Positions 48,838-57,126 of a stretch of DNA of 64,000 bases are shown here, piece by piece. The translations under genes were made by a program, and so were the position numbers. The DNA is taken from NCBI GenBank assembly GCA_964342305.1, contig CAYFGK010000015.1:7638-71637 (forward strand), read 5' to 3'. Source of the DNA: DT-110 sp964342305 (GTDB lineage Bacteria > Bacteroidota > Bacteroidia > Chitinophagales > Saprospiraceae). The notes below the pieces were generated by a model. The model was not told where the DNA came from and did no database searches. It saw nothing but the letters and a program-made list of their open reading frames with translations. Every line of letters begins with the position of its first letter. The stretch's first letter is position 1.

Positions 48838-48982
48838 TTCTCCCTCTCCCCAATTCCCCCTTTCTCCAAATCTCCAATTCCCCTAATCCCCTGATCCCCT
48901 GATCCCCTCATCGGGTATTGGGTAGTAGGTACATGGTATTAAGAAATTCGACCCCAACTCTCCAACTCCCCAACTCCCCAAC
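48838..48982. repeat. Pyrimidine-rich octad tandem tract
   Basis: Runs of 8-nt units such as ATCCCCTG (three in a row near 48890) and AACTCCCC (48956-48982, three and a partial) dominate the 399-bp spacer (48801-49199) between the MOSC and aminotransferase genes. The rest of the spacer is AT-richer and holds one terminator-like hairpin. No gene is visible. Confidence 0.75.
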
Positions 48983-49140
48983 ATGGCTGCCACTAAACCA
49001 CATCATGTAACGCTCACAATTACAATTGGTTAACCAAATATCCATCCGGATAGCGACCACATTTTATCAAAAAAACCACTTCCTCAGGCGGCCATTCTGC
49101 GGCTATTTTACGCAAGCTATCAATCTACAGGATATACGGT

Positions 49141-49172
49141 CCGGTTAGTCCGGTGGGGCTGACCGGGTTTTT
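49141..49172 (+). terminator. Terminator-like hairpin just upstream of the aminotransferase gene
   Basis: CCGGTTAG (49141-49148) pairs with CTGACCGG (49159-49166), with one G-U pair, and is followed by five Ts (49168-49172). It lies only 27 nt before the ATG at 49200, so it could be a late terminator for the MOSC transcript or an attenuator in the leader. Confidence 0.4.
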
Positions 49173-49199
49173 CCTATTTGCTTCGAAAACAATTGACCG

Positions 49200-50381
49200 A
49201 TGAACAAAACGACCAATCGCCGGCAATGGCTGCAACGCGCCGGCCTATCGTCTGCCGGATTTTTACTGGCCCCGGCTATCACCAGCCAGGCTCGCCCGCA
49301 AGCTACCGCTAAAACCTGGAGCAGCAAATCCCGGGTTTGGGAACGCAACCTGACCTACACACCCGAAATGAACGGCCTCAGGGCACGCCTGCTGGCCAAT
49401 GAAAACCCCTACGGACCTTCCGATAAGGCCAAGGTGGCTATGATGGAAGCCATCTCCGACGGAAACCGTTATCAGCACGCCGATGCCGCCAGGCTGAAAA
49501 CTATGCTCGCCGAGCGCGAAGGGGTAACCACCGATCATATTATCCTGGGCCCCGGCTCTACTGATTTGCTGGAAAAAGTCGCCATTACTCAGTTCTTGGA
49601 TGGCGGCAATGTCGTTTCAGCGGATCCTGCTTATATGGCCCTGATCAAGACCGCGCTGGCCTTCCGCGCCGAATGGCGTAACGTACCCCTCACCAAGGAT
49701 TGGGCACACGATCTGGATGCCATGTATAAAGCCATTGATTCCGATACGAAGCTCGTATACATCTGCAACCCGAACAACCCCACCGGCAGCCTCACCGATA
49801 GCGATGCACTCCGCACTTTTTGCCGGAAGGCAGCCAAAAAGGCCATGGTTTTTGTGGATGAAGCCTATCTGGAATTCCTGGCGCCATCAGAGCAGGATTC
49901 AATGGTCGACCTGGTGGAAGAAGGGCATAATATCATTGTGACCCGCACCTTCTCCAAGATTCACGCCATGGCAGGCCTCCGTGTAGGCTACTCCGTCGGG
50001 CTACCCGATACCCTGGAAGCGATCACCGACAAAGTGCGTGATAATATGGGCCTCAACGTATCAGCCATTCGCGGGGCTATGGCCAGCCTGGAAGACGAAA
50101 CCTTCCTGACCAACTCCCGGAACTGGACCAGGGAAACCCGGGAATATACCTTCGACTCCCTGAAGGCTTTGGGCTACGATCCCATACCATCCTATACCAG
50201 CTTCATGCTTTTTCCGTTACTGCCCGAGACCGATGGCAAAGCCTACCTTGAACAAATGTACGGAGAAGGGGTGGGTGTCCGCGTATTTGAAGTAGACGAC
50301 AAACCCTGGTGTCGCGTCAGTATGGGTACCATGCCCGAAATGCAATTGTTTGTCGAATCCTTTAAGCGCGTAGTCGGCTAG
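49200..50381 (+). CDS. Fold-type I PLP aminotransferase (HisC-like) with twin-arginine signal peptide
   Basis: The N-terminus has an Arg-Arg pair (NRRQWLQRAG, residues 6-15), a hydrophobic stretch and a likely cleavage near TSQA, which is a Tat signal. The catalytic domain is histidinol-phosphate-aminotransferase-like: ANENPYGPS, GPGSTDLL, NPNNPTG (188-196), Asp220 (VFVDEAYLEF), Schiff-base Lys253 (FSKIHAMAGLRVGY) and Arg261. Its 393 residues match the family plus about 40 for the signal. A folded, cofactor-loaded aminotransferase exported to the periplasm would fit Tat transport. The substrate is unknown; a role in histidine synthesis is unlikely outside the cytosol. The AEC transporter follows after 25 nt. 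Confidence 0.85.
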   Translation: MNKTTNRRQWLQRAGLSSAGFLLAPAITSQARPQATAKTWSSKSRVWERNLTYTPEMNGLRARLLANENPYGPSDKAKVAMMEAISDGNRYQHADAARLKTMLAEREGVTTDHIILGPGSTDLLEKVAITQFLDGGNVVSADPAYMALIKTALAFRAEWRNVPLTKDWAHDLDAMYKAIDSDTKLVYICNPNNPTGSLTDSDALRTFCRKAAKKAMVFVDEAYLEFLAPSEQDSMVDLVEEGHNIIVTRTFSKIHAMAGLRVGYSVGLPDTLEAITDKVRDNMGLNVSAIRGAMASLEDETFLTNSRNWTRETREYTFDSLKALGYDPIPSYTSFMLFPLLPETDGKAYLEQMYGEGVGVRVFEVDDKPWCRVSMGTMPEMQLFVESFKRVVG

Positions 50382-50406
50382 GCATTACCGCTCAGAAAAA
50401 CTGTGT

Positions 50407-51579
50407 ATGAACCCCGCGATCACGAAGACTTTAAGTTTGTTCGCTCTTATTCTTATTGGCTGGTTTTTGCAGCGAAAGCTGCGCAGCCGGGAAGAATTGG
50501 GGGGCATTAAAATGTTGATCCTCAGTGTTGCGTTGCCCGCCACCATTTTCCTGGCCCTGCTCAAAGTGGACATCGACCGGCAGTTGTTGATCCTGCCGGT
50601 CCTGGCCCTTGCATTCAATGGGGTCATGCTGGGGCTGACCTGGTTCTTTTTTCCGGTACTGACCGGACAGGACCGGAAAAGCCCCACCATGCGTACCCTG
50701 CTGATGCTCATTCCATCTCTGGCTCCGGGTTTATCCTGCTTCCCCTTCGTTGCCGAATACCTGGGTGAGGCCCCGCTGGCCAGGGCAGCATTAGCGGATG
50801 TAGGGAACAAAGTCTTTGTGCTCATCCTACTGTACATCCTGGCCATGCGTTGGTATTACGCCAACCAAAATCAGGACCGTCAGCCTTCCGGTAAACGACT
50901 CCGCGCACTGCTGCGATCCCTGGCCAGTGAACCCGTAAACCTGGTCATTTTGACTGCCCTGGGTATGCTGGCCCTAGGTTGGCGGCTGGATGCCCTGCCC
51001 CTGTTCGCACAGGATGTAGTGAGTCGTTTGGGCTTGCTGATGACGCCACTGGTACTCTTGTTTATTGGTATGGCGGTACGTATCAAAGCCCAGCAATTTG
51101 TGGATGTTTTCAGTTGGTTGTTGGTGCGGGCTGGTCTGGGATTTCTGCTGAGTGCCACTCTGATCTGGGCAGCTCACCTGGAAGGGTCAATGGCTATCCT
51201 TGCCCTGCTGTTTCCACAAAGTGCAGCCAGCTTTTGGCCCTTCGCTCACATGTCAGCGGTGCAGGGTCTGGAAAGCAAATCACGTGAAGCTGCCTCCTTT
51301 ACGTTCGATACCCACCTCGCTCTTAATATCCTGGCCTTATCCCTGCCCTTCTCCACCCTCATCATGTTGGGACTGTGCACCGTTGCACTGCCGGCGACCC
51401 CGATACAACCGGCCCTCTTTTTGGGAATCGGAGCATTAGTGGTCGGTATCAGCATACAAGGTATGCGACGGAAAAGCAAGTCAAAAGCGGAAGTCGGAAA
51501 GCGGACACGAGCGATAGCAACTGATGGTAATAAGTCGGATGTACAACCCGCCCGAGAACTCCATTTAGCAGAATCCTGA
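50407..51579 (+). CDS. AEC-family permease
   Basis: The 390-residue protein has about ten hydrophobic segments arranged in two halves, with the AEC/auxin-efflux-carrier pattern (LSVALPATIFLALL early and PLVLLFIGMAV in the second half). The family exports or exchanges small organic acids and amino acids. It lies 25 nt after the aminotransferase gene and is probably co-transcribed, so it might move that enzyme's substrate or product. The polar C-terminal tail is partly encoded by three heptads (AAGCGGA, AGTCGGA, AAGCGGA at 51485-51505) and may not belong to the fold. Confidence 0.8.
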   Translation: MNPAITKTLSLFALILIGWFLQRKLRSREELGGIKMLILSVALPATIFLALLKVDIDRQLLILPVLALAFNGVMLGLTWFFFPVLTGQDRKSPTMRTLLMLIPSLAPGLSCFPFVAEYLGEAPLARAALADVGNKVFVLILLYILAMRWYYANQNQDRQPSGKRLRALLRSLASEPVNLVILTALGMLALGWRLDALPLFAQDVVSRLGLLMTPLVLLFIGMAVRIKAQQFVDVFSWLLVRAGLGFLLSATLIWAAHLEGSMAILALLFPQSAASFWPFAHMSAVQGLESKSREAASFTFDTHLALNILALSLPFSTLIMLGLCTVALPATPIQPALFLGIGALVVGISIQGMRRKSKSKAEVGKRTRAIATDGNKSDVQPARELHLAES

Positions 51580-51770
51580 GGAGACGAGGGGCGACTTTAG
51601 TGACTGAAGAGACCGGAGAGACTTGCCTGAGCCGGGCTACTACGGTAATACTGGTCTTTTTTCATCCTGCCCTTCTTTGCATAGTGCATGGTGCGTCGAG
51701 CATTGCCAACTGAGAATTGGAGACTGAAGACTGATTTTTGAAATCGGAAATCGAAAATAAACTACCCCTA

Positions 51771-51882
51771 GCACACTGAAGGCTGGAGACTGGAGACTGA
51801 AGACTGAAGACTGGAGACTGGAGACTGGAGACTGGAGACTGAAGACTGGAGACTGCCCACTGAAGACTGCCTACTGAGAACT
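51771..51882. repeat. Heptanucleotide tandem tract, 16 units
   Basis: Sixteen consecutive 7-nt units, mostly GGAGACT or GAAGACT, with variants GCACACT, GAAGGCT, GCCCACT, GCCTACT and GAGAACT. The 7-nt phase is kept throughout and nearly every unit ends in CT. Confidence 0.92.
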
Positions 51883-52026
51883 GCCAAATACCGACTCTCC
51901 GAAATAGGCCAACGAACCACAGGAAAGGTGGGACGGTTACTGACTTCACTCCTACCGCTGAAGCGGATGGGCTTATACTGCCAACTGCCGACCATTTGGC
52001 GAAAGCCAATACCCTCCAACCCCATT

Positions 52027-52082
52027 GAGCACTGAGCATTCAGCACTGAGCATTCAGCATTGTGCATTGCCAACTGAGAACT
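52027..52082. repeat. Heptanucleotide tandem tract, 8 units
   Basis: Units GAGCACT, GAGCATT, CAGCACT, GAGCATT, CAGCATT, GTGCATT, GCCAACT and GAGAACT follow each other with no phase break. Confidence 0.88.
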
Positions 52083-52091
52083 GGAAGCCGT

Positions 52092-52955
52092 TCAAAAATA
52101 CATATCCAGGATTACCAGAAAGCTGAACACTACACTCGCCACTCCATTTGTCGTGAAGAACGCCAGGTTTATCTTACTCAGGTCGGTCGGACTGACCAGG
52201 GTGTGCTGGTAGATCAACAAGCCGATGAAGGCACCAGCTCCCAACCAGTGCAACCATTGAAATACCGGATCGGACTGTGCCAGCCAGTAGCCCGCCAGTA
52301 ATACCAATATACCGCAGATGGTGTGCAGCACATTGGAGAGTTGCAGTGCACGGGGTCGTCCCAACCAGGTGGGAACCGAATACAACTGTTGGTCCTGATC
52401 GAATTCCACATCCTGCAGCGCGTAGATAATATCGAACCCGCTTACCCACAACAGAACAATAGCTGAATACAGGATCGGCAGCGGTTCAAAGCTGCCTCCG
52501 GCTGCCAGGTAGGCTCCGATGGGAGCCAGTGCCAACCCGAGGCCCAGAACAAAGTGACAGAGAAACGTAAACCGCTTGGTGTAGCTATAGCCCAACACGA
52601 TCAGCAATGCCACCGGGGACAGAGCAAAGCACAACGGATTGATGAGCCAGGTGGTAGCGATAAATAGCAAAGAATTAGCGACAACAAAAAGCAAGGCCGA
52701 ACGCGGTGAAATAACCCCAGCCGGGATCTCCCGCTGGGCGGTGCGCGGATTTTGCGCATCGATGTCGCGATCCAGAAAACGGTTAAAGGCCATGGCCGCC
52801 GAGCGGGCAAAGACCATACACAGCAACACCAGGGCAAATAAGCGCCAGCTAAACTGAATATCCGACTGGCGACTGGCCAGAAAAAAGCCCAGCAGGGCAA
52901 AGGGTAAAGCAAAAATGGTGTGGCTGAATTTGATCAGCGACAGGTAGTTCTTCAT
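52092..52955 (-). CDS. mqnP: UbiA-family prenyltransferase, probably MqnP of the futalosine pathway
   Basis: The 287-residue membrane protein has about eight helices and both prenyl-diphosphate/Mg2+ motifs: Asn58-x3-Asp62-x3-Asp66 (NRFLDRDID) and a second Asp-rich loop (YALQDVEFDQDQ). It resembles the short 4-hydroxybenzoate-type prenyltransferases assigned as MqnP in futalosine-pathway organisms. An mqnD gene is present at 34356-35189, which supports attaching the isoprenoid tail to a naphthoate intermediate rather than ubiquinone synthesis. A UbiA with another aromatic acceptor cannot be excluded. Confidence 0.8.
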   Translation of the reverse strand: MKNYLSLIKFSHTIFALPFALLGFFLASRQSDIQFSWRLFALVLLCMVFARSAAMAFNRFLDRDIDAQNPRTAQREIPAGVISPRSALLFVVANSLLFIATTWLINPLCFALSPVALLIVLGYSYTKRFTFLCHFVLGLGLALAPIGAYLAAGGSFEPLPILYSAIVLLWVSGFDIIYALQDVEFDQDQQLYSVPTWLGRPRALQLSNVLHTICGILVLLAGYWLAQSDPVFQWLHWLGAGAFIGLLIYQHTLVSPTDLSKINLAFFTTNGVASVVFSFLVILDMYF

Positions 52956-53258
52956 GGAGCATTTCTTGAACGTATCGATTACCTTGCCTCGAAGTTAATC
53001 TTTATAAAGAGACCCCGGGCTTTTCAGGTTCAGGTTCTCGCCTTTACTGCATGTCGGCGGGAAGGGAAGGTTTGGGCTGAGGTTGAGGTTCAGCACCGTG
53101 AACCGTGCCTGCCTGCCGAAGCTTTGCTTAGGCAGGGACCCTGGACCGTTCCCAAAGGCAATAAATGGTCAACCACCAAAGTGGTAATGACCAATACAAT
53201 GGTCCGTTCCGAACCACAGCTAAAGCTGTGGCCTAATCAATCGTGTTCACCACATTCC

Positions 53259-53293
53259 GGACCGTGGACCGTGAACCGTGAGCCGTGAACCTT
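53259..53293. repeat. Heptanucleotide tract, 5 units
   Basis: GGACCGT twice, then GAACCGT, GAGCCGT and GAACCTT, in unbroken 7-nt phase. Similar words (GTGAACCGTG) occur near 53095. Confidence 0.8.
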
Positions 53294-53307
53294 CTCACGC
53301 TAAACAT

Positions 53308-53342
53308 AAAAAAGCCTGCACAGTTTCACACACTGTGCAGGC
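53308..53342 (-). terminator. Intrinsic terminator of the DUF1573 gene
   Basis: A perfect 11-bp stem (53314-53324 with 53332-53342) with a 7-nt loop, followed on the minus strand by six Ts (53308-53313). It lies 23 nt past the stop codon. Confidence 0.92.
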
Positions 53343-53365
53343 CCAAACATCGGAACGATGTTTTT

Positions 53366-53890
53366 TTAGTTGTTTACGGACATGTCCGTACCGGCGTCCT
53401 TAGGCAGTACCTCACCTTCCAGGTAGATAAAGCTTTCTACCGGGTTGGTGTTAGCCGTGATGGTCACTTTCTGGCTGCGGTTACCGCGCTTATTTGCAGT
53501 GTTGAATTCCACCACTACGTCAGAAGACTCACCCGGAGCGATCGGCTCACGTGGCCACTTGGGTACGGTACATCCGCAGCTACCGCGAGCGTTACTCAGG
53601 ATCAGCGGTTCGTTACCAGTGTTGGTGAATGTGAAAGTATGTGACACTTTCTCGCCTTCGGTTACGGTACCGAAATTGAAGCGCTGCTCTTCAAAAGTCA
53701 GTGAGGTCGTAGGACCAGCCTGAGCATTTGGAGACTGTACAGCCGACTGAATATCGTTGGCTGGAGTCACGCTATTAGATTGTACATCCTGACGCGCGGC
53801 ATCGCGCACATCATTGTTTCCGCTTTGGCAGCTTGCCATCAGCCCCAATACGGCTACGGCAAAAAAAGCACTTTTGAAAGACTTCAACAT
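53366..53890 (-). CDS. DUF1573 lipoprotein
   Basis: The 174-residue protein has a lipoprotein signal (LMASC, Cys21) and a DUF1573 domain: FNFGTVTEGEKVSHTFTFTN, the conserved GSCGCTVPKWP and PIAPGESSDVVVEFNT. Such proteins are abundant in Bacteroidota; the fold is an Ig/ASPM-type beta-sandwich and the function is not established. It has a good promoter (53935-53963) and its own terminator, so it is a single-gene unit. Confidence 0.92.
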   Translation of the reverse strand: MLKSFKSAFFAVAVLGLMASCQSGNNDVRDAARQDVQSNSVTPANDIQSAVQSPNAQAGPTTSLTFEEQRFNFGTVTEGEKVSHTFTFTNTGNEPLILSNARGSCGCTVPKWPREPIAPGESSDVVVEFNTANKRGNRSQKVTITANTNPVESFIYLEGEVLPKDAGTDMSVNN

Positions 53891-53934
53891 TGTATGCTGT
53901 TTTTAGTGAATAGTTTTTGAATTACCTTGCCTTA

Positions 53935-53963
53935 CAAAGGTATTAAACCCGTTTGTATCACAA
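53935..53963 (-). promoter_or_regulatory. Bacteroidota-type promoter for the DUF1573 gene
   Basis: On the minus strand, a -33 TTG (53961-53963) is followed by an 18-nt spacer and a -7 TACCTTTG (53935-53942), matching the TTG-N17-23-TAnnTTTG consensus. The ATG lies 45 nt downstream. Confidence 0.75.
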
Positions 53964-53986
53964 CAGTTCTCGTACCCGCTATTTTG

Positions 53987-55630
53987 TTAACGCCCTGTTA
54001 ACCAGTCGCTAAAACCAGACAAACCCATGGCATTCAGGCAGGTATCAGCCGATAACCCTCCTTTGCGGGCGGCCAGCACTCCATAGTGAATATCGTGTAT
54101 ACCCGCAGTACTATGGGCATCGGGGTTGACACTGATCCATACCCCCTTTTCCAGGGCATACGGTATCCAGGTCCAATCCAGATCCAGACGGTAGGGGTTG
54201 GCATTTAATTCAATGGCCACCTTGTGATCGGCACAGGCATCAATGACCTTCTGGTGGTCGATGGGATACCCTTCGCGGGACAATAAGAGGCGGCCGGTCG
54301 GATGCCCCAGCATGGTCGTACGGGGATGAGCAATCGCTTTCAATAGTCGCTCGGTCGCTTTTTCTTTGTCCATGCGCAGGTTGCTGTGCACCGAGGCGAT
54401 GATTACCTCGAACCGGGAGAGCGTATCATCCTCGTAATCCAGGGAGCCATCGCTCAGGATATCACTTTCGATGCCCTTGAAGATCCGAAAAGGAGCCATT
54501 TCCTGATTCAGTACATCGATTTCCTCCATCTGCTGGCGCACCCGCTCGGGCTGCAGGCCGTTGGCGTAAAAGGCCGATTTGGAGTGATCGGTCATTACCA
54601 AATATTCGTAGCCATGATCGCGACTATATTCGGCCATTTCCCGCAGGGTATTGATGCCATCACTGTAGGTACTGTGGCTGTGAACAACTCCTTTGATATC
54701 TTCCTCTGTCAGCAGAATTGGTAACGCATCCTCCCTGGCTTGCTCCACGGCCCAGGCCGATTCCCGCAAGACCGGATCTATCACCGGTAATGCCGCTTTC
54801 GCAAAAAGGTCTGCTTCACTATCAGCTTGTGGCAAATCCACACCGAAAGCTTCCAGAAAATCTTCGGTTGCGGTGGTTCGAAAGAGGGTATTCCCGAATG
54901 CATCGGGGGTACAAAGGTGGATCCGCACCGGATAGTCCCCGGCAGTTCGAGCATGGGCTACACCATCTTTTTCCTTCTCTTTTTCCAGGCTTTCGCCAAA
55001 AACGGTATCGGGAAGTTCTGTCTTTCCAACAAGCACATCGATACCGTCCAGGGTAATGGCCTGTCGACGAATTGCTCCGGTCAGCGAAACCGGAGTATCA
55101 TTGCCCAGCGTTTTCTGCAGGTGACTAACCACTTCCTCACCGGCCTGCTCCAGGCTGGCGAAGTGGAACTGATTACGTGTCCGCTGAAAATACTCCAGCT
55201 TCTGTTTGAGATCGTCCTGTGTCTTTTTACCAAAGCCTTTCAGCTCGATCAGGCGGTTTTCGTTGACCGCATACAGCAGCTCACCGACCGACTCCACCCC
55301 CAGCTCATCCCATACGGTCTTTACTTTTTTGGGACCGAAACCCGAAATAGAAAGCATCTCCACCACTCCGTCCGGTGTTTTTTCCAGGTATTTATTCAGG
55401 GTTTGCATTTCCCCCGTGTCCACCAACTCACGGATCTTAGCGCTGATCGCTTTGCCTACCCCTTTGATCTGACTGATCTCCTCCTCGCTCATCTCGGCCA
55501 GGGGCTCCTGTAATTTACGCAGGGTCATATAGGCATTGCTGTAGGAACGGATCTTAAATTTATTCTCCCCGTGAAGTTCCATCACCTTTCCTAATAACTG
55601 AAAGGTTTTGGCAATTTCTTTATTCGTCAT
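53987..55630 (-). CDS. polX: PolX-type protein with degenerate polymerase site and intact PHP domain
   Basis: The 547-residue protein has the PolX layout: helix-hairpin-helix region (about 1-150, IKGVGKAISAKI and ISGFGPKKVK), a nucleotidyltransferase-like domain (about 150-290), and a PHP phosphoesterase domain (about 310-547). PHP metal ligands look intact: His317 and His319 (HSHSTYSDG), Asp348-His349, HPTGRLL and DAHS. In the polymerase domain the usual Asp-x-Asp pair reads Gly196-Ile-Asp198 (LDGIDVLVG), and the later Asp strand reads VRIHLC. I infer loss of DNA synthesis with nuclease activity kept. A repair role follows from the family. The amidase gene lies 12 nt upstream in the same direction. 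Confidence 0.88.
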   Translation of the reverse strand: MTNKEIAKTFQLLGKVMELHGENKFKIRSYSNAYMTLRKLQEPLAEMSEEEISQIKGVGKAISAKIRELVDTGEMQTLNKYLEKTPDGVVEMLSISGFGPKKVKTVWDELGVESVGELLYAVNENRLIELKGFGKKTQDDLKQKLEYFQRTRNQFHFASLEQAGEEVVSHLQKTLGNDTPVSLTGAIRRQAITLDGIDVLVGKTELPDTVFGESLEKEKEKDGVAHARTAGDYPVRIHLCTPDAFGNTLFRTTATEDFLEAFGVDLPQADSEADLFAKAALPVIDPVLRESAWAVEQAREDALPILLTEEDIKGVVHSHSTYSDGINTLREMAEYSRDHGYEYLVMTDHSKSAFYANGLQPERVRQQMEEIDVLNQEMAPFRIFKGIESDILSDGSLDYEDDTLSRFEVIIASVHSNLRMDKEKATERLLKAIAHPRTTMLGHPTGRLLLSREGYPIDHQKVIDACADHKVAIELNANPYRLDLDWTWIPYALEKGVWISVNPDAHSTAGIHDIHYGVLAARKGGLSADTCLNAMGLSGFSDWLTGR

Positions 55631-55642
55631 AATTGATTCGTA

Positions 55643-56263
55643 TTACCGGAAATGCTCAATGATGGTCCGGACTTGTGCTTCCGCAAAAAGATCCTGAATT
55701 TCTTCATCGAACAACAAGGACGCATCGGCAAAGTTATCGAAAAAGAGATGTTCAATAAGAATAGCCGGCATCAGGGTCCTTCGTAATACGAAAAAATTGG
55801 CCTCCTTATCGTGATCACCATCTGATGTGTCGGACCGTATGATTATGCGATCCCCTAAAAGAGTCTCCGTCTGGTTCCAATGGATTTCAGCAATACGGTC
55901 GGCGCCGGTCACTCCGGGAGAGGTATACACTTCGTATCCCCGCCCATCGTGGTTAACGGAGGCATTAGCATGTGTAGACACCAGTATCCCCGGTTGGTAA
56001 TTGCGGTGGTACCAATTGGCTTTTTCTACCCGCTGTTCCAGGGACAAATCCAGAAAATCGTGATGCAAAGGAATGTATTCAATCCCTAATCGCTGTAATT
56101 TCCGTTCGACCTGCTGTACCAGGGTGCGATTCCACACGCCTTCGTAAAACCAGCCGTCACCGTGAAAAGTACCACTATCATGGCGAAATTGCTTTCCGGG
56201 GGCAGTCACGTAATTACCGGAACGGTCCAGGCCGCCGTGGCCCGCATCGAGGAAAACGAACAT
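55643..56263 (-). CDS. N-acetylmuramoyl-L-alanine amidase (Amidase_3)
   Basis: The 206-residue single-domain protein shows the zinc ligands His9 (FLDAGHGG), Glu41 and His98 (VSTHANAS), and the catalytic Glu171 (AILIEHLFFDN). The enzyme family cuts the amide bond between MurNAc and the stem peptide. No signal peptide or membrane segment is present, unusual for a wall hydrolase. It could be cytosolic, or be released by another route. It is followed after 12 nt by the PolX gene. A GGTTTGA heptad tract starts 7 nt upstream of its ATG. Confidence 0.85.
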   Translation of the reverse strand: MFVFLDAGHGGLDRSGNYVTAPGKQFRHDSGTFHGDGWFYEGVWNRTLVQQVERKLQRLGIEYIPLHHDFLDLSLEQRVEKANWYHRNYQPGILVSTHANASVNHDGRGYEVYTSPGVTGADRIAEIHWNQTETLLGDRIIIRSDTSDGDHDKEANFFVLRRTLMPAILIEHLFFDNFADASLLFDEEIQDLFAEAQVRTIIEHFR

Positions 56264-56269
56264 AGATCA

Positions 56270-56311
56270 GGTTTGAGGTTTGAGGTTTGAGGTTTGAGGT
56301 TTGGGGTTTGA
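56270..56311. repeat. Heptanucleotide tandem tract GGTTTGA, 6 units
   Basis: Four GGTTTGA, one GGTTTGG and one GGTTTGA in unbroken 7-nt phase. It lies immediately upstream of the minus-strand amidase start codon, in the spacer after the FKBP gene. A related tract lies at 62846-62880. Confidence 0.95.
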
Positions 56312-56483
56312 GGTTTCCCTCCTACACCCTACCGGGTTTCGGCGGGCAGGGAAGGTTTGAGGTAAGATACCTGAAACAGTTGATGATTTCCAAAATACGT
56401 ATTTCTTCTTTCCTGCAACCAATATCCTTACCTCAGCCCCCACACCCTCTTTAACCTACGCAGCTACGGCGAAAGAGGTAAAC

Positions 56484-56939
56484 CTAGAAACTGACCAGAT
56501 CAATCTCAAAGACCAGTACCGAATTAGCCGGTATGTCTCCCACCCTGCGGTTGCCGTATGCCAGGGAAGAAGGAGAGAACAGGGTTATTGATCCTCCACT
56601 GCTTATAAGGGGAATACCGATCTGCCAGGCGGGAATAAGATTCGCTAACGGAAACTCAATAGTGGAATTTCCCTGGGTCTGATCAAAAACCGTACCGTCG
56701 AGCAGGTATCCTTTATAGCGCACTTCCACCTCGTCGCTAATGGTCGGCATGGCACCGGATCCGGTATTGTCGATGCGGTAGTAAAGTCCCGATTCGTGCT
56801 CCTCGGCGGTGATGTTATTGTCGGCCAGATAATCTTCGATGAGGACCTGATCCTTTTCGGCCTGGCTCATGCCGTCGTCTTTGTTACAACCGGCCAGTGT
56901 GAGTCCAAAGAGTGCGGCCAGAATACAACGTAGTTTCAT
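56484..56939 (-). CDS. FKBP-type peptidyl-prolyl isomerase lipoprotein
   Basis: The 151-residue protein has a lipobox (LTLAGC, Cys18), a short linker and one FKBP domain (VRYKGYLLDGTVFDQT, IPAWQIGIPLI, YGNRRVGDIPANSVLVFEIDLVSF). It should catalyse proline isomerisation or act as a chaperone at the outer membrane or in the periplasm. A -7-like TAGCTTTG (minus strand, 56962-56969) lies 22 nt upstream of the ATG. The loop normally reading G(V/A)(G/P)xxIPxN is present, so the domain looks functional. Confidence 0.92.
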   Translation of the reverse strand: MKLRCILAALFGLTLAGCNKDDGMSQAEKDQVLIEDYLADNNITAEEHESGLYYRIDNTGSGAMPTISDEVEVRYKGYLLDGTVFDQTQGNSTIEFPLANLIPAWQIGIPLISSGGSITLFSPSSLAYGNRRVGDIPANSVLVFEIDLVSF

Positions 56940-56961
56940 GTGCTGTCGTTTAGTTTGGCCG

Positions 56962-56969
56962 CAAAGCTA
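56962..56969 (-). promoter_or_regulatory. -7-like element upstream of the FKBP gene
   Basis: TAGCTTTG on the minus strand fits TAnnTTTG. I find no convincing -33 TTG at the usual distance, so this is tentative. Confidence 0.4.
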
Positions 56970-57094
56970 CTATTTTTTCGTTTTCAGAAGACTGAAGACT
57001 TTTAGATACCAGAGCTAGATACTGTTTTGTCGGTTACTGGACGATACACCGGCTGGTATCTGCATGCTCATTTATTAGTGGGTTGTTAAAACCC

Positions 57095-57126
57095 AATTCT
57101 CCCTTTCTCCAACTCTCCCTCTCTCC
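57095..57126. repeat. Octad tract abutting the DUF3467 stop codon
   Basis: AATTCTCC, CTTTCTCC, AACTCTCC and CTCTCTCC form exactly four 8-nt units, and the next base (57127) is the end of the DUF3467 stop codon. The units match those at 36422-36510 and 48838-48982. Confidence 0.85.

Larger units (their letters stand above)
51580..52091. other. 512-bp convergent spacer with heptad tracts
   Basis: No gene is apparent. It contains at least three separate heptanucleotide tracts: a short one near 51703-51740, the long GGAGACT/GAAGACT tract (51771-51882), and a GAGCACT/GAGCATT tract (52027-52082) that ends 9 nt from the stop codon of the minus-strand prenyltransferase gene. Confidence 0.75.
52956..53365. 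other. 410-bp spacer with inverted and heptad repeats
   Basis: No gene is visible. It contains a perfect 7-bp hairpin (CCACAGC/GCTGTGG, 53214-53231), a CCTGCC/GGCAGG pairing near 53110-53140, a GGACCGT-type heptad tract (53259-53293) and the terminator of the DUF1573 gene (53308-53342). Confidence 0.65.

Noticed and set aside
51771..51882. CRISPR or origin iterons
   Set aside because: 7-nt direct units without unique spacers, and no cas, rep or DnaA-box context.
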